From: Defluviicoccus sp. bin129
GTDB taxonomy: Bacteria > Pseudomonadota > Alphaproteobacteria > MPNO01
Reading direction: 5' to 3'
Assembly: GCA_002239065.1 (NCBI GenBank)
Contig: MPNO01000007.1
Coordinates: 1 to 64,000 of the forward strand
DNA length: 64,000 nt
Below the pieces are notes generated by a model. That model saw only the letters and a program-made list of their open reading frames with translations, ran no database searches and was not told the origin of the DNA. Both the position numbers and the translations under genes were made by a program. The first letter of the stretch is position 1. Each line of letters begins with the position of its first letter. Below, piece after piece: positions 8,083-17,214 of the stretch.

Positions 8083-9426
8083 TTGCCTGCCGCGATCCAT
8101 ATCCGGAACGCCCGGATCCTGAGCCTGGATGCGGCGGTCGGGGATTTGCCCGAGGGCGACATCGTGGTCGAGGGCGGCACGATCTCGCGCATCGGCCGCC
8201 GGCTGCGGGCGCCGGGGGCGCGCACCGTCGACGCCGCCGGCATGATCGCCATGCCGGGCTTCGTCAACGCCCATCTGCATACCTGGCAGACCGGCATCCG
8301 CGGCATCGCCGGCAACTGGTCGATCCCCCAGTATCTGGCGGCCATGCACGCGCGGATCGCGCCACGCTACACCGCCGAGGACACCTATATCGCCAACCTG
8401 GTCGGCGCGCTCAACCAGATCGCCTGCGGCGCGACGACCGTTTTCGACTGGTGCCACAACAACGCGACGCCGGCGCATAGCGACGCGGCGATCGACGGGC
8501 TGGAGGAATCGGGCGTCCGCGCGGTGTTCGGCCACGGCTCGCCCAAGCCGGACGCGAAGCCGGGCGCGCCGCCCTACAGCCACATCCCCCATCCGAGGGG
8601 CGAGATCGAGCGGCTGCGCAAGGGCCGGCTCGCCTCCGGGGACGCCCGGGTGACCCTGGCGATGGCGGCTCTCGGCCCCGATTTCTCGACCTTCGAGGTG
8701 ACCGAGCACGATTTCCGCCTGGCCCGCGAATACGGGCTCACGATCAGCGCCCACAGCTGGGGCGCACCGACCCGGCTCAACCGCAACGGCTACCGCAGGC
8801 TCGCGAAGCGGGGGCTGCTCGGCCCGGACCACAATCTGGTGCACGGCAACTTCCTCGGCGACGCCGAGCTGAAGCTGCTCGTCGATCACGGGGTGTCGGT
8901 CACCGTCACCCCCGAGGTCGAGCTCCAGATGAGCCACGGCACCCCGCTCACCGGCCGGCTGCGGGCGCTCGGCGCCCGGCCCTCGCTCGGGGTCGATGTC
9001 GAATCCAACATCTCGGGCGACATGTTCACCGTCATGCGGATGGCGTTGCAGACCCAGCGCGCGCTCGACAACAAGCGGACCGCCAGGACCGGAGCCGCGG
9101 CCGAACTCTCGATCCCGCCGCGCGAGGCGCTCGAATGGGCGACGATCGAGGGCGCGCGGGCGCTCGGGCTGGAGGATCGGATCGGCTCGCTCGCCCCGGG
9201 CAAGGCGGCCGACCTGATCCTGATCGACGGCTCGCATATCAATCTCTTTCCGGTGCACGATGCGGTCGAGTCGGTGGTCTTCCACGCCAACCCGTCCAAT
9301 GTCGATACGGTTATGATCGGCGGCAGGATCGTCAAGCGAGGCGGCAGGCTGCGCTATCGCGGCCTGCGCGCGAAGCAGGAGGCGCTGGCCGAATCGGCGC
9401 GGCGCATCCTCGGGAACGGAGTCTGA
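8083..9426 (+). CDS. Metal-dependent amidohydrolase (AtzA/SsnA/cytosine-deaminase-like)
   Basis: A 447-residue member of the amidohydrolase superfamily that hydrolyses C-N or C-Cl bonds on rings or amides. Small beta-sandwich segments flank a TIM barrel. Metal ligands appear in GFVNAHLHTW (HxH, about 65-67), the barrel histidines in SAHSWG and VHGNFLGD, and the aspartate in SLGVDVESN. ATIEGARALGLEDRIGSLAPGKAADL is the usual C-terminal hallmark. The likely start is TTG 8083, ten bases after the SDR stop; no ATG gives a complete N-terminus. It is followed after one base by the molybdopterin oxidoreductase, so translation is probably coupled. Confidence 0.85.
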   Translation: MPAAIHIRNARILSLDAAVGDLPEGDIVVEGGTISRIGRRLRAPGARTVDAAGMIAMPGFVNAHLHTWQTGIRGIAGNWSIPQYLAAMHARIAPRYTAEDTYIANLVGALNQIACGATTVFDWCHNNATPAHSDAAIDGLEESGVRAVFGHGSPKPDAKPGAPPYSHIPHPRGEIERLRKGRLASGDARVTLAMAALGPDFSTFEVTEHDFRLAREYGLTISAHSWGAPTRLNRNGYRRLAKRGLLGPDHNLVHGNFLGDAELKLLVDHGVSVTVTPEVELQMSHGTPLTGRLRALGARPSLGVDVESNISGDMFTVMRMALQTQRALDNKRTARTGAAAELSIPPREALEWATIEGARALGLEDRIGSLAPGKAADLILIDGSHINLFPVHDAVESVVFHANPSNVDTVMIGGRIVKRGGRLRYRGLRAKQEALAESARRILGNGV

Positions 9427-9427
9427 C

Positions 9428-12172
9428 ATGACGGGGACGGCGCCGAAGATCGCCGACCGGAAGAAGGTCCCGGTCTATTGCTATCAATGCGTCGCCGGGC
9501 CGGACCTGATGAAGGTCGAGGTCGAGGACGGCATCGCCACCCGGATCGAGTCCAACTACGACATCGCCGACCGCCACCCCGGCGGCGGGCGGGTCTGCGT
9601 CAAGGCCTACGGGCTGATCCAGAAGACCTATAACCCGAACCGCGTCGCCCAGCCGATGAAGCGCACCAACCCGAAGAAGGGGCGGGACGAGGACCCCGGC
9701 TTCGTGCCGATCTCGTGGGACGAGGCGCTCGACATCGTGGCCGCGAAGATGCGCGGGATCCGCGAGCAGGGCGTGGCGGACGAGCAGGGGCTGCCCCGGC
9801 TCGCCGCGAGCTTCGGCGGCGGCGGCACGCCGACCCAGTACATGGGTACCTTCCCGGCCTTCCTGTCGGCCTGGGGGCCGGTCGATCTCGGCTTCGGCGG
9901 CGGGCAGGGGGTGAAGTGCTACCACTCGGAGCACCTCTATGGCGAGCTGTGGCACCGCGCCTTCATCGTCTCGCCCGACACGCCCTACTGCAACTACGTC
10001 ATCAACTGCGGCAACAATGTCGAGGCCTCCGGCGGGGTGGCCGGGGTGTGGCGCCAGGCCGACGCCAGGGTGCGCGGCCTCAAGCGGGTCCAGGTCGAGC
10101 CGCATCTCTCGATCACCGGCGCGATGTCGGCGGAATGGCTGCCGATCAGGCCGAAGACCGACGCCGCCTTCCTGTTCGCCCTGATCCATCGCATCCTGAT
10201 CGAGCGGGACTGGCGCGAGGTGTGCGATTTCGAGTTCATCTCGAACGATACAACATCACCCTACCTCGTTGGTCCCAATGGATATTATCTGCGCGAACCG
10301 GAGACCGGAAAGCCGCTGGTCCGGGACCTCGCCGACGGACGCGACAAGCCCTTCGACGGCGCCATCGCCGAGCCCGCGCTGGAGGGCGCGTATCGCGTCC
10401 CGGGCATCGAGAAGGGTCCCGACGGGGCGGTCTGGACGCATGACGACGCCGAGGCCAGGCCGGCCTTCCAGCTCCTGCTCGACCATGTCCGCGGCTTCAC
10501 CCCGGAATGGGCGGAGGCCGAGTGCGACGTGCCGGCCGAGCGCATCCGCCGCGTCGCCGACGAGTACCTGGCGCACGCGCTGGTCGGCGAGACCATCGAG
10601 ATCGAGGGCAGGACGCTCCCCTTCCGCCCGGTCGCGGTGATGCTGGGCAAGGGGGTGAACAACGGCTGGGGCGGCTACCAGACCTGCTGGGCGCGCACAT
10701 TGCTGGCGGCGCTGGTGGGCGCGCTCGAAGTGCCGGGCGGCACGCTGGGGACCGCGGTCAAGCTCAACCGGCCGGCCTATAACCGCCACCTCACGGTGCG
10801 GTCGCAGGGCGACGGGATCATGGACTACCCGTTCAACCCGACGACGCGCGAGGACTGGTCCGCCAAGCCGCATATCCGCAACGCCTACCGGACGCTGGTG
10901 CCGCTCGCCGCCGATTCGGCCTGGTCGCCGGCGCTCGGCCCGGCGCATCTGCCCTGGCTGTTCCAGAAGAAGCTGCCCGATGCCTGGCCCGAGCAGGCCA
11001 AGCCCGCGATGTGGATCAACTACCGCACCAACCCGGCGATCTCGTCGTGGAACGCGCCCGAGGTCGCCGAGCGCATCGCCGAGTTCCCCTTCACGGTCTC
11101 CTTCGCCTATACGCGGGACGAGACCAACCACATGGCCGACATCCTGCTGCCCGAGGCGACGGATCTGGAGAGCCTGCAGCTGATCCAGATCGGCTCGACC
11201 AAGTTCACCGAGCAGTTCTGGACGCATCAGGGCTGGGCGGTGCGCCAGCCGGTCGCCGACCCGGTGGTCGATTGCCGGGACATCACCTGGATCGCCACCG
11301 AGCTCGCCCGGCGGGTGGGAATCCTCGAAGGCTACAACGCGGCGATCAACCGGGGCGCCGCCGGGGCCAGGCTCGCGGACGAGAAGGCGGGCTACGATTT
11401 CAGCCTCGACGTCGCGGAGCCGCACCCGGTCGAGGCGGTCTGGGACGCGGTCGCGAAGGCGGCGAGCCACGACCTCACCGGCGGGGAAGAGGTGCACGGC
11501 ATCGACTGGTTCCGCGAGAACGGCTTCATGCTGCGGCCGTTCCCGCAGCTCGACTGGTACCTCTACCCCACGCTGAAGGAGCAGGGGCTGCGCTTCGAGA
11601 TGCCCTACCAGGAACGCCTGATGCGCCACGGCGCGGAGCTCGCCGAGCGGCTGCACGAGATCGGCGTCAACTGGTGGGACCGCCAGCTCGACGAGTACGA
11701 GCCCCTGCCGGGCTACAAGCCCTTCCCCGACATCTGGGCGAATTTCGCCAGCGAGGTCGGCGAGGACCCCGATTCCTACCCGCTCTGGGCGCTGACCGCG
11801 CGCTCGATGCAGTACTCCTGGGGCGCCAATGTCGGCATCCCGCTGATCAACGAGGTCGCCAACAACATCGCCGGCCACAAGGGGGTGATCGTCAACCGGG
11901 CGACGGCGCGGAAGCTCGGCATCGCCGACGGCGATCGGGTGGCGATCGAATCGCCCACCGGCATCACGCGGGGCCGCGCCGTGCTGCGCGAGGGCATCCG
12001 CCCCGACACCGTGCTGATGATCGGCCAGTTCGACCACTGGGCGACGCCGTTCGCCAAGGATCTCGATCTCCCCAGCCTGAATTCGCTCACCGCGCTGTCG
12101 CTCAGCCTGACCGACGGGACCGGGAGCGGCGCCGACCTCGCCCGGGTCAGGCTCAGCCGCGATGCCGGCTGA
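9428..12172 (+). CDS. Molybdopterin oxidoreductase catalytic subunit (DMSO reductase family)
   Basis: A 914-residue bis-MGD enzyme. The N-terminal cluster motif is incomplete: Cys18 and Cys21 (CYQC) and Cys57 (GRVCVKAYG) are present, but the third position is Pro25. WDEALDIVA, NCGNNVEASGG and the C-terminal molybdopterin-dinucleotide domain (NRATARKLGIADGDRVAIES) fit the family. Cys164 in GVKCYHSEH is the best candidate Mo ligand. There is no twin-arginine signal, so it should face the cytoplasm. The next gene supplies four [4Fe-4S] clusters and a membrane anchor. Cytoplasmic relatives of this layout include phenylacetyl-CoA:acceptor oxidoreductase (PadB); transhydroxylase AthL also deviates at the cluster. 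A local AT-richer patch lies at 10246-10300. Substrate unknown. Confidence 0.85.
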   Translation: MTGTAPKIADRKKVPVYCYQCVAGPDLMKVEVEDGIATRIESNYDIADRHPGGGRVCVKAYGLIQKTYNPNRVAQPMKRTNPKKGRDEDPGFVPISWDEALDIVAAKMRGIREQGVADEQGLPRLAASFGGGGTPTQYMGTFPAFLSAWGPVDLGFGGGQGVKCYHSEHLYGELWHRAFIVSPDTPYCNYVINCGNNVEASGGVAGVWRQADARVRGLKRVQVEPHLSITGAMSAEWLPIRPKTDAAFLFALIHRILIERDWREVCDFEFISNDTTSPYLVGPNGYYLREPETGKPLVRDLADGRDKPFDGAIAEPALEGAYRVPGIEKGPDGAVWTHDDAEARPAFQLLLDHVRGFTPEWAEAECDVPAERIRRVADEYLAHALVGETIEIEGRTLPFRPVAVMLGKGVNNGWGGYQTCWARTLLAALVGALEVPGGTLGTAVKLNRPAYNRHLTVRSQGDGIMDYPFNPTTREDWSAKPHIRNAYRTLVPLAADSAWSPALGPAHLPWLFQKKLPDAWPEQAKPAMWINYRTNPAISSWNAPEVAERIAEFPFTVSFAYTRDETNHMADILLPEATDLESLQLIQIGSTKFTEQFWTHQGWAVRQPVADPVVDCRDITWIATELARRVGILEGYNAAINRGAAGARLADEKAGYDFSLDVAEPHPVEAVWDAVAKAASHDLTGGEEVHGIDWFRENGFMLRPFPQLDWYLYPTLKEQGLRFEMPYQERLMRHGAELAERLHEIGVNWWDRQLDEYEPLPGYKPFPDIWANFASEVGEDPDSYPLWALTARSMQYSWGANVGIPLINEVANNIAGHKGVIVNRATARKLGIADGDRVAIESPTGITRGRAVLREGIRPDTVLMIGQFDHWATPFAKDLDLPSLNSLTALSLSLTDGTGSGADLARVRLSRDAG

Positions 12173-12182
12173 GGGGCCGCCG

Positions 12183-13778
12183 ATGAGCCCGCGCTACGGC
12201 ATGGTGGTCGACCTCAACCGCTGCGTCGGCTGCCAGACCTGCGCGATCGCCTGCAAGCACGCCAACGACACCCCGCCCGGGGTGCAGTGGCGCCGCGTGC
12301 TCGATGTCGAGCGCGGCACCTACCCGGATGTCGAGCGGCTGTTCCTGGTCACCGGCTGTCAGCATTGCGCCGAGCCGCCCTGCGTGCCGGTCTGTCCCAC
12401 CGGCGCGACCCGCCAGCGCGCCGACGGGCTGGTGACGATGGACTACGACACCTGCATCGGCTGCGGCTACTGCGCGGTCGCCTGCCCCTACCAGGCGCGC
12501 ACCATCGCCCACGACACCGGCTGGTATTACGGCGAGCCGACGGCGCAGGAGGCGCGGGTCGCGCATGACGAGCGGGTGGGTGTGGCCAACAAATGCACCT
12601 TCTGCGTCGAACGGGTGGATGAGGCGGCGGCGCTCGGGCTTACCCCGGGCGTCGATCTCGAATACACGCCGGCCTGCGCCGCCTCCTGCATCGCCCAGGC
12701 GCTCCATTTCGGCGATTTCGCCGACCCCGACAGCAACGTGTCCCGGCTCGCCAGCGACAATGCGAGCTTCCAGATGCATGCCGAGCTCGGCACCGATCCG
12801 CAGATCCGCTACCTCTACGACGTGCCCAACGCGACGCCGGGGCGGCCGGCCGAGGCCGCCGATACGAGCGATGCGGCGATGAGCGATTCGGAAAACCCGC
12901 TGGTCGGCCCGCGCCAGACCTTCTGGGACGCCCGCGCGGCGATGAACTTTACCCTCGGCGGGCTGTCGGGCGGGGCGATGGCGGTGGCCGGCCTCGCGGC
13001 GCTGTTCGGCATGCTGGGCGCCGAGGCGCTGGTCGAGATCTACCTCGTCGCCGCCGTGCTGATGGCGGCGGGGCTGTTCTTCGTCTTTCTCGAGATCGGC
13101 CGCAAGCTGCGCTTCCTCTACGTGCTCTTGCGCCCGCAGAGCTCGTGGATGACGCGCGAGACCTATGCGGTGGCCGTGCTCTACCCGGCGCTCGCGCTCG
13201 ATGTCCTCTGGCCGCACCCCGCGCTCCACGCCGCCGTGGCGCTGGCCGGCGCGGCCTTCCTCTACTGCCAGGCGCGGATCCTGTTCGCGGGCAAGGGGAT
13301 CCCGGCCTGGCGGGCGCCGTCGATGCCGTGGCTGATTGCGCTCTCCGGCCTGCTCGAAGGGGCCGGCGCGGTCGCCTTCCTGATCAAGGTGATGGGGACG
13401 GGCGCAGCCGCGGGCGCGGCCTGGGCGATCGTCGCGCTGTCGCTCGCCACGGGCGTGCTCTGGCAGCGCTACCGCAGGACCGCCGCCGCCCGGGGAATCG
13501 GGCCGCTCGCCCGTGCCGAGATCGACGCCGTCGCGCCCCTCGTGACCGTCTTCGGCCACGCCGCTCCGGCGCTTCTCTGCCTGGCCGGGCTGGCGATCGC
13601 CGGCCCGCTATCGGCCTGGGCGATCGGGCTCGGCGGTGTCCTCGCCGTCGCCGGCGGCGCGCTGTGGAAGTTCACCGTGATCACCCGCGCCAGCCACCAG
13701 CAGGGCTTCGCCGTCCCGATGATGCCCACGCGCGGCTCCGGCACCCGCGCCGCCCCGCCCCGGCTGGAGCCGATCTGA
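12183..13778 (+). CDS. Fused four-cluster ferredoxin and DmsC-like membrane anchor
   Basis: A 531-residue electron-transfer and anchor subunit in one chain. Residues 1-200 are DmsB-like, with cysteines 14/17/20/24, 59/62/67/71 and 91/94/97/101 and a last set split between NKCTFC and PACAASC. Together these could bind four [4Fe-4S] clusters. From about residue 245 on there are eight or so hydrophobic helices resembling DmsC, which would reduce or oxidise quinone. In most complexes these are two genes. ATG 12183, with GAGGGG in front, starts at the natural DmsB N-terminus; ATG 12162 overlaps the previous gene. It almost certainly forms a complex with the preceding molybdopterin subunit. No TorD-type chaperone is present nearby. 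Confidence 0.88.
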   Translation: MSPRYGMVVDLNRCVGCQTCAIACKHANDTPPGVQWRRVLDVERGTYPDVERLFLVTGCQHCAEPPCVPVCPTGATRQRADGLVTMDYDTCIGCGYCAVACPYQARTIAHDTGWYYGEPTAQEARVAHDERVGVANKCTFCVERVDEAAALGLTPGVDLEYTPACAASCIAQALHFGDFADPDSNVSRLASDNASFQMHAELGTDPQIRYLYDVPNATPGRPAEAADTSDAAMSDSENPLVGPRQTFWDARAAMNFTLGGLSGGAMAVAGLAALFGMLGAEALVEIYLVAAVLMAAGLFFVFLEIGRKLRFLYVLLRPQSSWMTRETYAVAVLYPALALDVLWPHPALHAAVALAGAAFLYCQARILFAGKGIPAWRAPSMPWLIALSGLLEGAGAVAFLIKVMGTGAAAGAAWAIVALSLATGVLWQRYRRTAAARGIGPLARAEIDAVAPLVTVFGHAAPALLCLAGLAIAGPLSAWAIGLGGVLAVAGGALWKFTVITRASHQQGFAVPMMPTRGSGTRAAPPRLEPI

Positions 13779-13856
13779 AGCGGCGGTTTGGCGCACCGGC
13801 CGGGCATGTTCTAACATCGCGATCGGACGGGCGACCGGGCATCGGGGAGGTGCGGC

Positions 13857-14873
13857 ATGGCCGAGGCGAAATCCCTTTCCGACTTCCACCGCATCTTGCG
13901 CGAGGCCGCGATCTGGCCGTTCTGGGAGGTCTGCGACGAGGTCATGCTGTCCGAGCCGCGCGCGCCCGACGCGGCGCGGATCTGGCGCTGGAAGGACCTG
14001 CTCCCCTTCGTCGAGCGCGCCGGGCGCGAGGTGCCGATGGAGAACGCCGAGCGCCGCGCGCTGATGCTGGTCAACCCGGATTTCGGCGGCAGGAGCTTTA
14101 CCACCACCAACCTGTTCTCCGGCATCCAGATCCTCGAGCCCGGCGAGTCCGCGGTGTCGCATCGCCACACCCCGTCCGCGATGCGCTTCGTCATCGAGGG
14201 GGGCGGCATCACGTCGGTCAACGGCCAGCCCTGCCCGATGGAGCCCGGCGACCTGATCCTGACGCCGAACTGGGCGTGGCACGAGCACAGCAACCCGACC
14301 GGGCGGCGGTCGGTCTGGCTGGACGCCCTGGACATCCCGCTGGCCCAGAATCTCGGGCCGATGTTCATGGAGCATGGCGGCGCCAACGCGCGGGAAAACG
14401 ACCTGTCCGCGATTCCCGACCGGGCCTTCGCGGTCGCCGGCTACCTGCCCGACACCGACGCGCCTCCTCCGCAATACTCGCCGATGTTCCGCTACCCCTG
14501 GAGCCGCACCCTGGCGGCGCTGGAGGCGGCCCCGGTGGCGTCCGACGGCGCCAGGCGGGTGCGCTACACCAACCCGGTCGACGGCGGCCCGGTGATCCGC
14601 AGCATGGACTGCTACGCCTGGGAGCTTGCCAGGGCTCAGGAAACCCGGCCGGTCCGGACCACGGCCAACGCCATCGTCACGGTGGTCGAAGGCGAGGGCC
14701 GCTCGACAATCGGCGACGAGACCGTCGAATGGGCGGAGCACGACGTGTTCACCGTACCGCACTGGAACTGGACCGCGCACAGCGCGGCCAGCGGCGTCGC
14801 CCGGCTGTTCGTCTACACCGACCGCGAGGTGCTCCGCCTGTTCAACTTCCTGCGCGAGGAGTTCGGCGACTGA
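13857..14873 (+). CDS. Gentisate 1,2-dioxygenase-like bicupin
   Basis: A cupin ring-cleavage dioxygenase that opens gentisate (2,5-dihydroxybenzoate) or a related hydroxybenzoate using Fe(II). The 338-residue length is normal. The N-terminal cupin holds the metal histidines His102 and His104 (SHRHTPSAMRFVIEG) and His142/His144 (WAWHEHSN). The C-terminal cupin carries TVVEGEGRSTIGDE and VPHWNWTAHSA. GGGGAGG precedes ATG 13857. It is the last gene of the operon beginning at 5978, after a 78-bp gap that could hold its own promoter. No maleylpyruvate isomerase or fumarylpyruvate hydrolase follows, so the substrate may be an analogue such as a CoA-derived or salicylate-type compound. Confidence 0.85.
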   Translation: MAEAKSLSDFHRILREAAIWPFWEVCDEVMLSEPRAPDAARIWRWKDLLPFVERAGREVPMENAERRALMLVNPDFGGRSFTTTNLFSGIQILEPGESAVSHRHTPSAMRFVIEGGGITSVNGQPCPMEPGDLILTPNWAWHEHSNPTGRRSVWLDALDIPLAQNLGPMFMEHGGANARENDLSAIPDRAFAVAGYLPDTDAPPPQYSPMFRYPWSRTLAALEAAPVASDGARRVRYTNPVDGGPVIRSMDCYAWELARAQETRPVRTTANAIVTVVEGEGRSTIGDETVEWAEHDVFTVPHWNWTAHSAASGVARLFVYTDREVLRLFNFLREEFGD

Positions 14874-15049
14874 CGGCCCGCGTCTTCCCGGGCGCGCGTC
14901 GACCGGTCACTCGATTCCCGGCGCCGGCCTCGGCAGGGCGAGCCGCCGGCCATGCGCCGAAGCCCGACGTTCCGGCGGACATCGCCGTTTCGCCCGAAAG
15001 GGTCGACTACCGCGCGTTCTTCTAGGACCGCAGCTTCGACCGCCAGCAC

Positions 15050-15457
15050 GTGGCGAAACCCGCCGATTGCCCGGTCCGGTACCGCTATCCCTTCGTATGC
15101 GGGCTGATCGACCCGTCGCTGTCTCCGATCGACAGCTGGCGCGAATGCGTCCGCGATTCGGTCAATGTCGTGGAAGTCCGGAACCGGGCCGCCGACCATT
15201 CCGACACCGACGATCGGATGCTGATCGAACAGCCGATCCAGCGCGTGCTCTCGAAGCGCGGCATCGTGGCGCATCCCGACGAGGTGCTGGAACAACATTT
15301 TCCGGGCGCGGCCGAACGGCCGGATCACAGCGGCGCCATCATCCGGGTCAGGCTGCCCGAGGACGCGGAGGCGGTGCCCGAAACGCGCGCGGGTCGATCC
15401 GTCGGGACGCGCCGCAAACGGGCGGCAAGGCTGCCCCGAAAATCCGTAACTCTTTAA
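15050..15457 (+). pseudogene. Possible decayed reading frame in the 590-bp gap after gentisate dioxygenase
   Basis: The gap 14874-15463 has no convincing intact gene. One plus-strand frame reads protein-like sequence (RYRYPFVCGLIDPSLSPIDS, later EQPIQRVLSKRGIVAHPDEV) up to 15457. The same frame also reads VDYRAFF upstream of a single TAG at 15023-15025. This suggests a gene remnant interrupted by a stop codon. No family is recognised and no ribosome site is convincing. It may be noncoding. Confidence 0.25.
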
Positions 15458-15463
15458 GAATGT

Positions 15464-15539
15464 TGGTGCCCAAGGGTAGAATCGAACTACCGACACCATG
15501 ATTTTCAGTCATGTGCTCTACCAACTGAGCTACCTGGGC
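15464..15539 (-). tRNA. tRNA-Phe (GAA)
   Basis: Read on the minus strand, the acceptor GCCCAGG pairs with CTTGGGC with one G-U pair, and the 3' ACCA is encoded. The D arm GCTCAGTTGGTAGAGC, an anticodon stem CATGA/TCATG with loop CTGAAAA (anticodon GAA), and a T arm GGTAG-TTCGATT-CTACC complete a 76-nt cloverleaf. It lies just upstream of nothing on its own strand and after yacG in the conserved housekeeping neighbourhood. Confidence 0.97.
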
Positions 15540-15591
15540 ACCTGAGGGGCACGCTTATAGAGGAGAAGCAAGGAGCCTGTCCAGACGGCGC

Positions 15592-15768
15592 TCAGCCGTC
15601 GAACTCGTCCTCGTCGAACTCGTCCGGCGGCTCGACCGCGGGCACCGCGTAGGCGCCGGAGAACCAGCGGCCGAGATCGACGTTCCGGCAGCGCGGCGAG
15701 CAGAAGGGGCGGTGGCGCGCGTGGCCCGGCCGGCCGCAGATCGGGCAGGGGGCCCGCCCTCCCGTCAT
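15592..15768 (-). CDS. yacG: YacG-family zinc-finger protein (DNA gyrase inhibitor family)
   Basis: A 58-residue protein with a four-cysteine zinc site, Cys8, Cys11, Cys23 and Cys27 (CPIC, then CSPRC), followed by the family sequence [14 protein letters not shown] and an acidic tail. E. coli YacG inhibits DNA gyrase by binding GyrB. The start ATG overlaps the RNase G stop codon as ATGA, so the two are translationally coupled. A longer open frame upstream in the same phase is a shadow of RNase G. Confidence 0.9.
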   Translation of the reverse strand: MTGGRAPCPICGRPGHARHRPFCSPRCRNVDLGRWFSGAYAVPAVEPPDEFDEDEFDG

Positions 15769-17210
15769 TGGCCGGCCACGATGTCGAAGGTCTCGCGCCC
15801 GTAGGCCGGCGCGCGTTCGAGCGCGACCCGCCGGCCCAGTATGGCGGCGAGTTCGGACATCGCGGGCGCGGCCTCGTCCTCCAGCATGTCGACCACGTCG
15901 CAGGCGGCGGTGACGGTGAGTATGCCGGGCCTCGCCTTGCGCGCCTCCCGCTTGAGCGCGCGCATGATGCGGAGCGCCGCGGTCCGGGCGGTGTCCGTCC
16001 TGCCGATCCCGCCGCATTCGGCGCAGGGCCCGGTGAACGCGCGTTCCAGCGAGTCCCGCTGGCGCCGCCGGGTGATCTCGACCAGCCCGGCCCCGGTGCG
16101 CCCGATCAGCCGCACATTGGCGCGGTCCACCGCCAGGGCGCCGCCCAGCGCGTCGAGGACGCGGCCCCAACGGGTCTCGTCCCTCATGTGGATGAAGTCG
16201 ATCAGGATCAGCCCGCCGATATTGCGCAGCCGGAGCTGGCGCGGCGCTTCTTCGGCGGCCTCCAGGTTGGTCCGGAACGCGGTCTCCTCCAGCCGCCCGC
16301 CGCCGGTGAAGCGTCCCGAGTTGACGTCGATCGCGGTCAGCGCCTCGGTCGACTCGATGACCAGCTCGCCGCCCGACGGCAGGGCGAAGCGGGGCGCGAG
16401 GGCGCGGTCGATCTCGGCCTCGACCTCGTCGGCGTCGAAGACGTGGTCCGGCCCGGTCTGGAGGCGGAGCCGCCCCTCCAGAGCCGGCAGGAAACGCCCG
16501 CAATAGTCGCGCGCCGCGGCGAGCCCGCCCGGCGAGTCGATGACGATCTCGTCGGTCGTCTCGCTCACCCGGTCGCGGAACAGCCGGAGCAAAGGCGGCG
16601 GCTCCTCGTGCAGCAGGGCGGGCGGCGATGCGCCGGCCTGACTGGCCTCGACGTCCGACCACAGCCGCCGGAGATGGGCCGCGTCCGCGGCGATCTCTTC
16701 CGCAGCCGCGCCGTCGGCGGCGGTGCGCACTATGAAGCCGCCATCGGCATCGGCGACCGAGCCCGCCAGGGCTTCGAGGCGGGTGCGCTCGTGCTCGTCG
16801 GCGATCTGGCGGGACACCGCGACCCGGTTGCGGCCGGGCGTGTAGACCAGGTGGCGCCCGGCGAGCGAGAACCGGCGGCTGAGCTGCACCCCCTTGCGGC
16901 CGACCGCGTCGCGCACCACCTGCACCGCGACGGCTTTGCCCTCGACCGCGTAATCGCCGATCCTGTCCAGGTCTCCGCGCTCGCCGGTGCGCGCGCCGTC
17001 CAGACCGAGAAAGCCGGACCGTCCGAGCCCGATGTCGACGAAGGCGGCGTCCATGCCGTCGAGGATGCGCTCGACCCGGCCGAGATAGAGATTGCCGACC
17101 AGGCTCTCCCGGCCGCGCCGTTCGACGAACAGCTCGACCACGCGCCCGTCCGCCACCAGGGCGGCGCGGATCTCGCCCGGCATCACGTCGATCAGCAGCC
17201 TCTCGCCCAA
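15765..17210 (-). CDS. rng: Ribonuclease G/E family endoribonuclease
   Basis: A single-strand endoribonuclease acting in rRNA and mRNA processing. The 481-residue length fits RNase G rather than the much longer RNase E, and no C-terminal degradosome scaffold is present. An S1-type domain near the start ([22 protein letters not shown]) precedes the catalytic region, with the metal-binding aspartates in [10 protein letters not shown] and LILIDFIHM and the zinc-link CAECGG. TTG 17210 is preferred: GGAGGGG lies seven bases upstream, and the longer frame to 17384 overlaps maf. It starts just after the maf stop and overlaps yacG. Confidence 0.9.
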   Translation of the reverse strand: MGERLLIDVMPGEIRAALVADGRVVELFVERRGRESLVGNLYLGRVERILDGMDAAFVDIGLGRSGFLGLDGARTGERGDLDRIGDYAVEGKAVAVQVVRDAVGRKGVQLSRRFSLAGRHLVYTPGRNRVAVSRQIADEHERTRLEALAGSVADADGGFIVRTAADGAAAEEIAADAAHLRRLWSDVEASQAGASPPALLHEEPPPLLRLFRDRVSETTDEIVIDSPGGLAAARDYCGRFLPALEGRLRLQTGPDHVFDADEVEAEIDRALAPRFALPSGGELVIESTEALTAIDVNSGRFTGGGRLEETAFRTNLEAAEEAPRQLRLRNIGGLILIDFIHMRDETRWGRVLDALGGALAVDRANVRLIGRTGAGLVEITRRRQRDSLERAFTGPCAECGGIGRTDTARTAALRIMRALKREARKARPGILTVTAACDVVDMLEDEAAPAMSELAAILGRRVALERAPAYGRETFDIVAGQ

Positions 17211-17214
17211 CGCG

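Noticed and set aside
10256-12037. A 593-codon minus-strand open frame
   Set aside because: Antisense to the molybdopterin subunit, whose motifs are clear; rich in Arg, Val, Asp and Gly as expected for an antisense frame.
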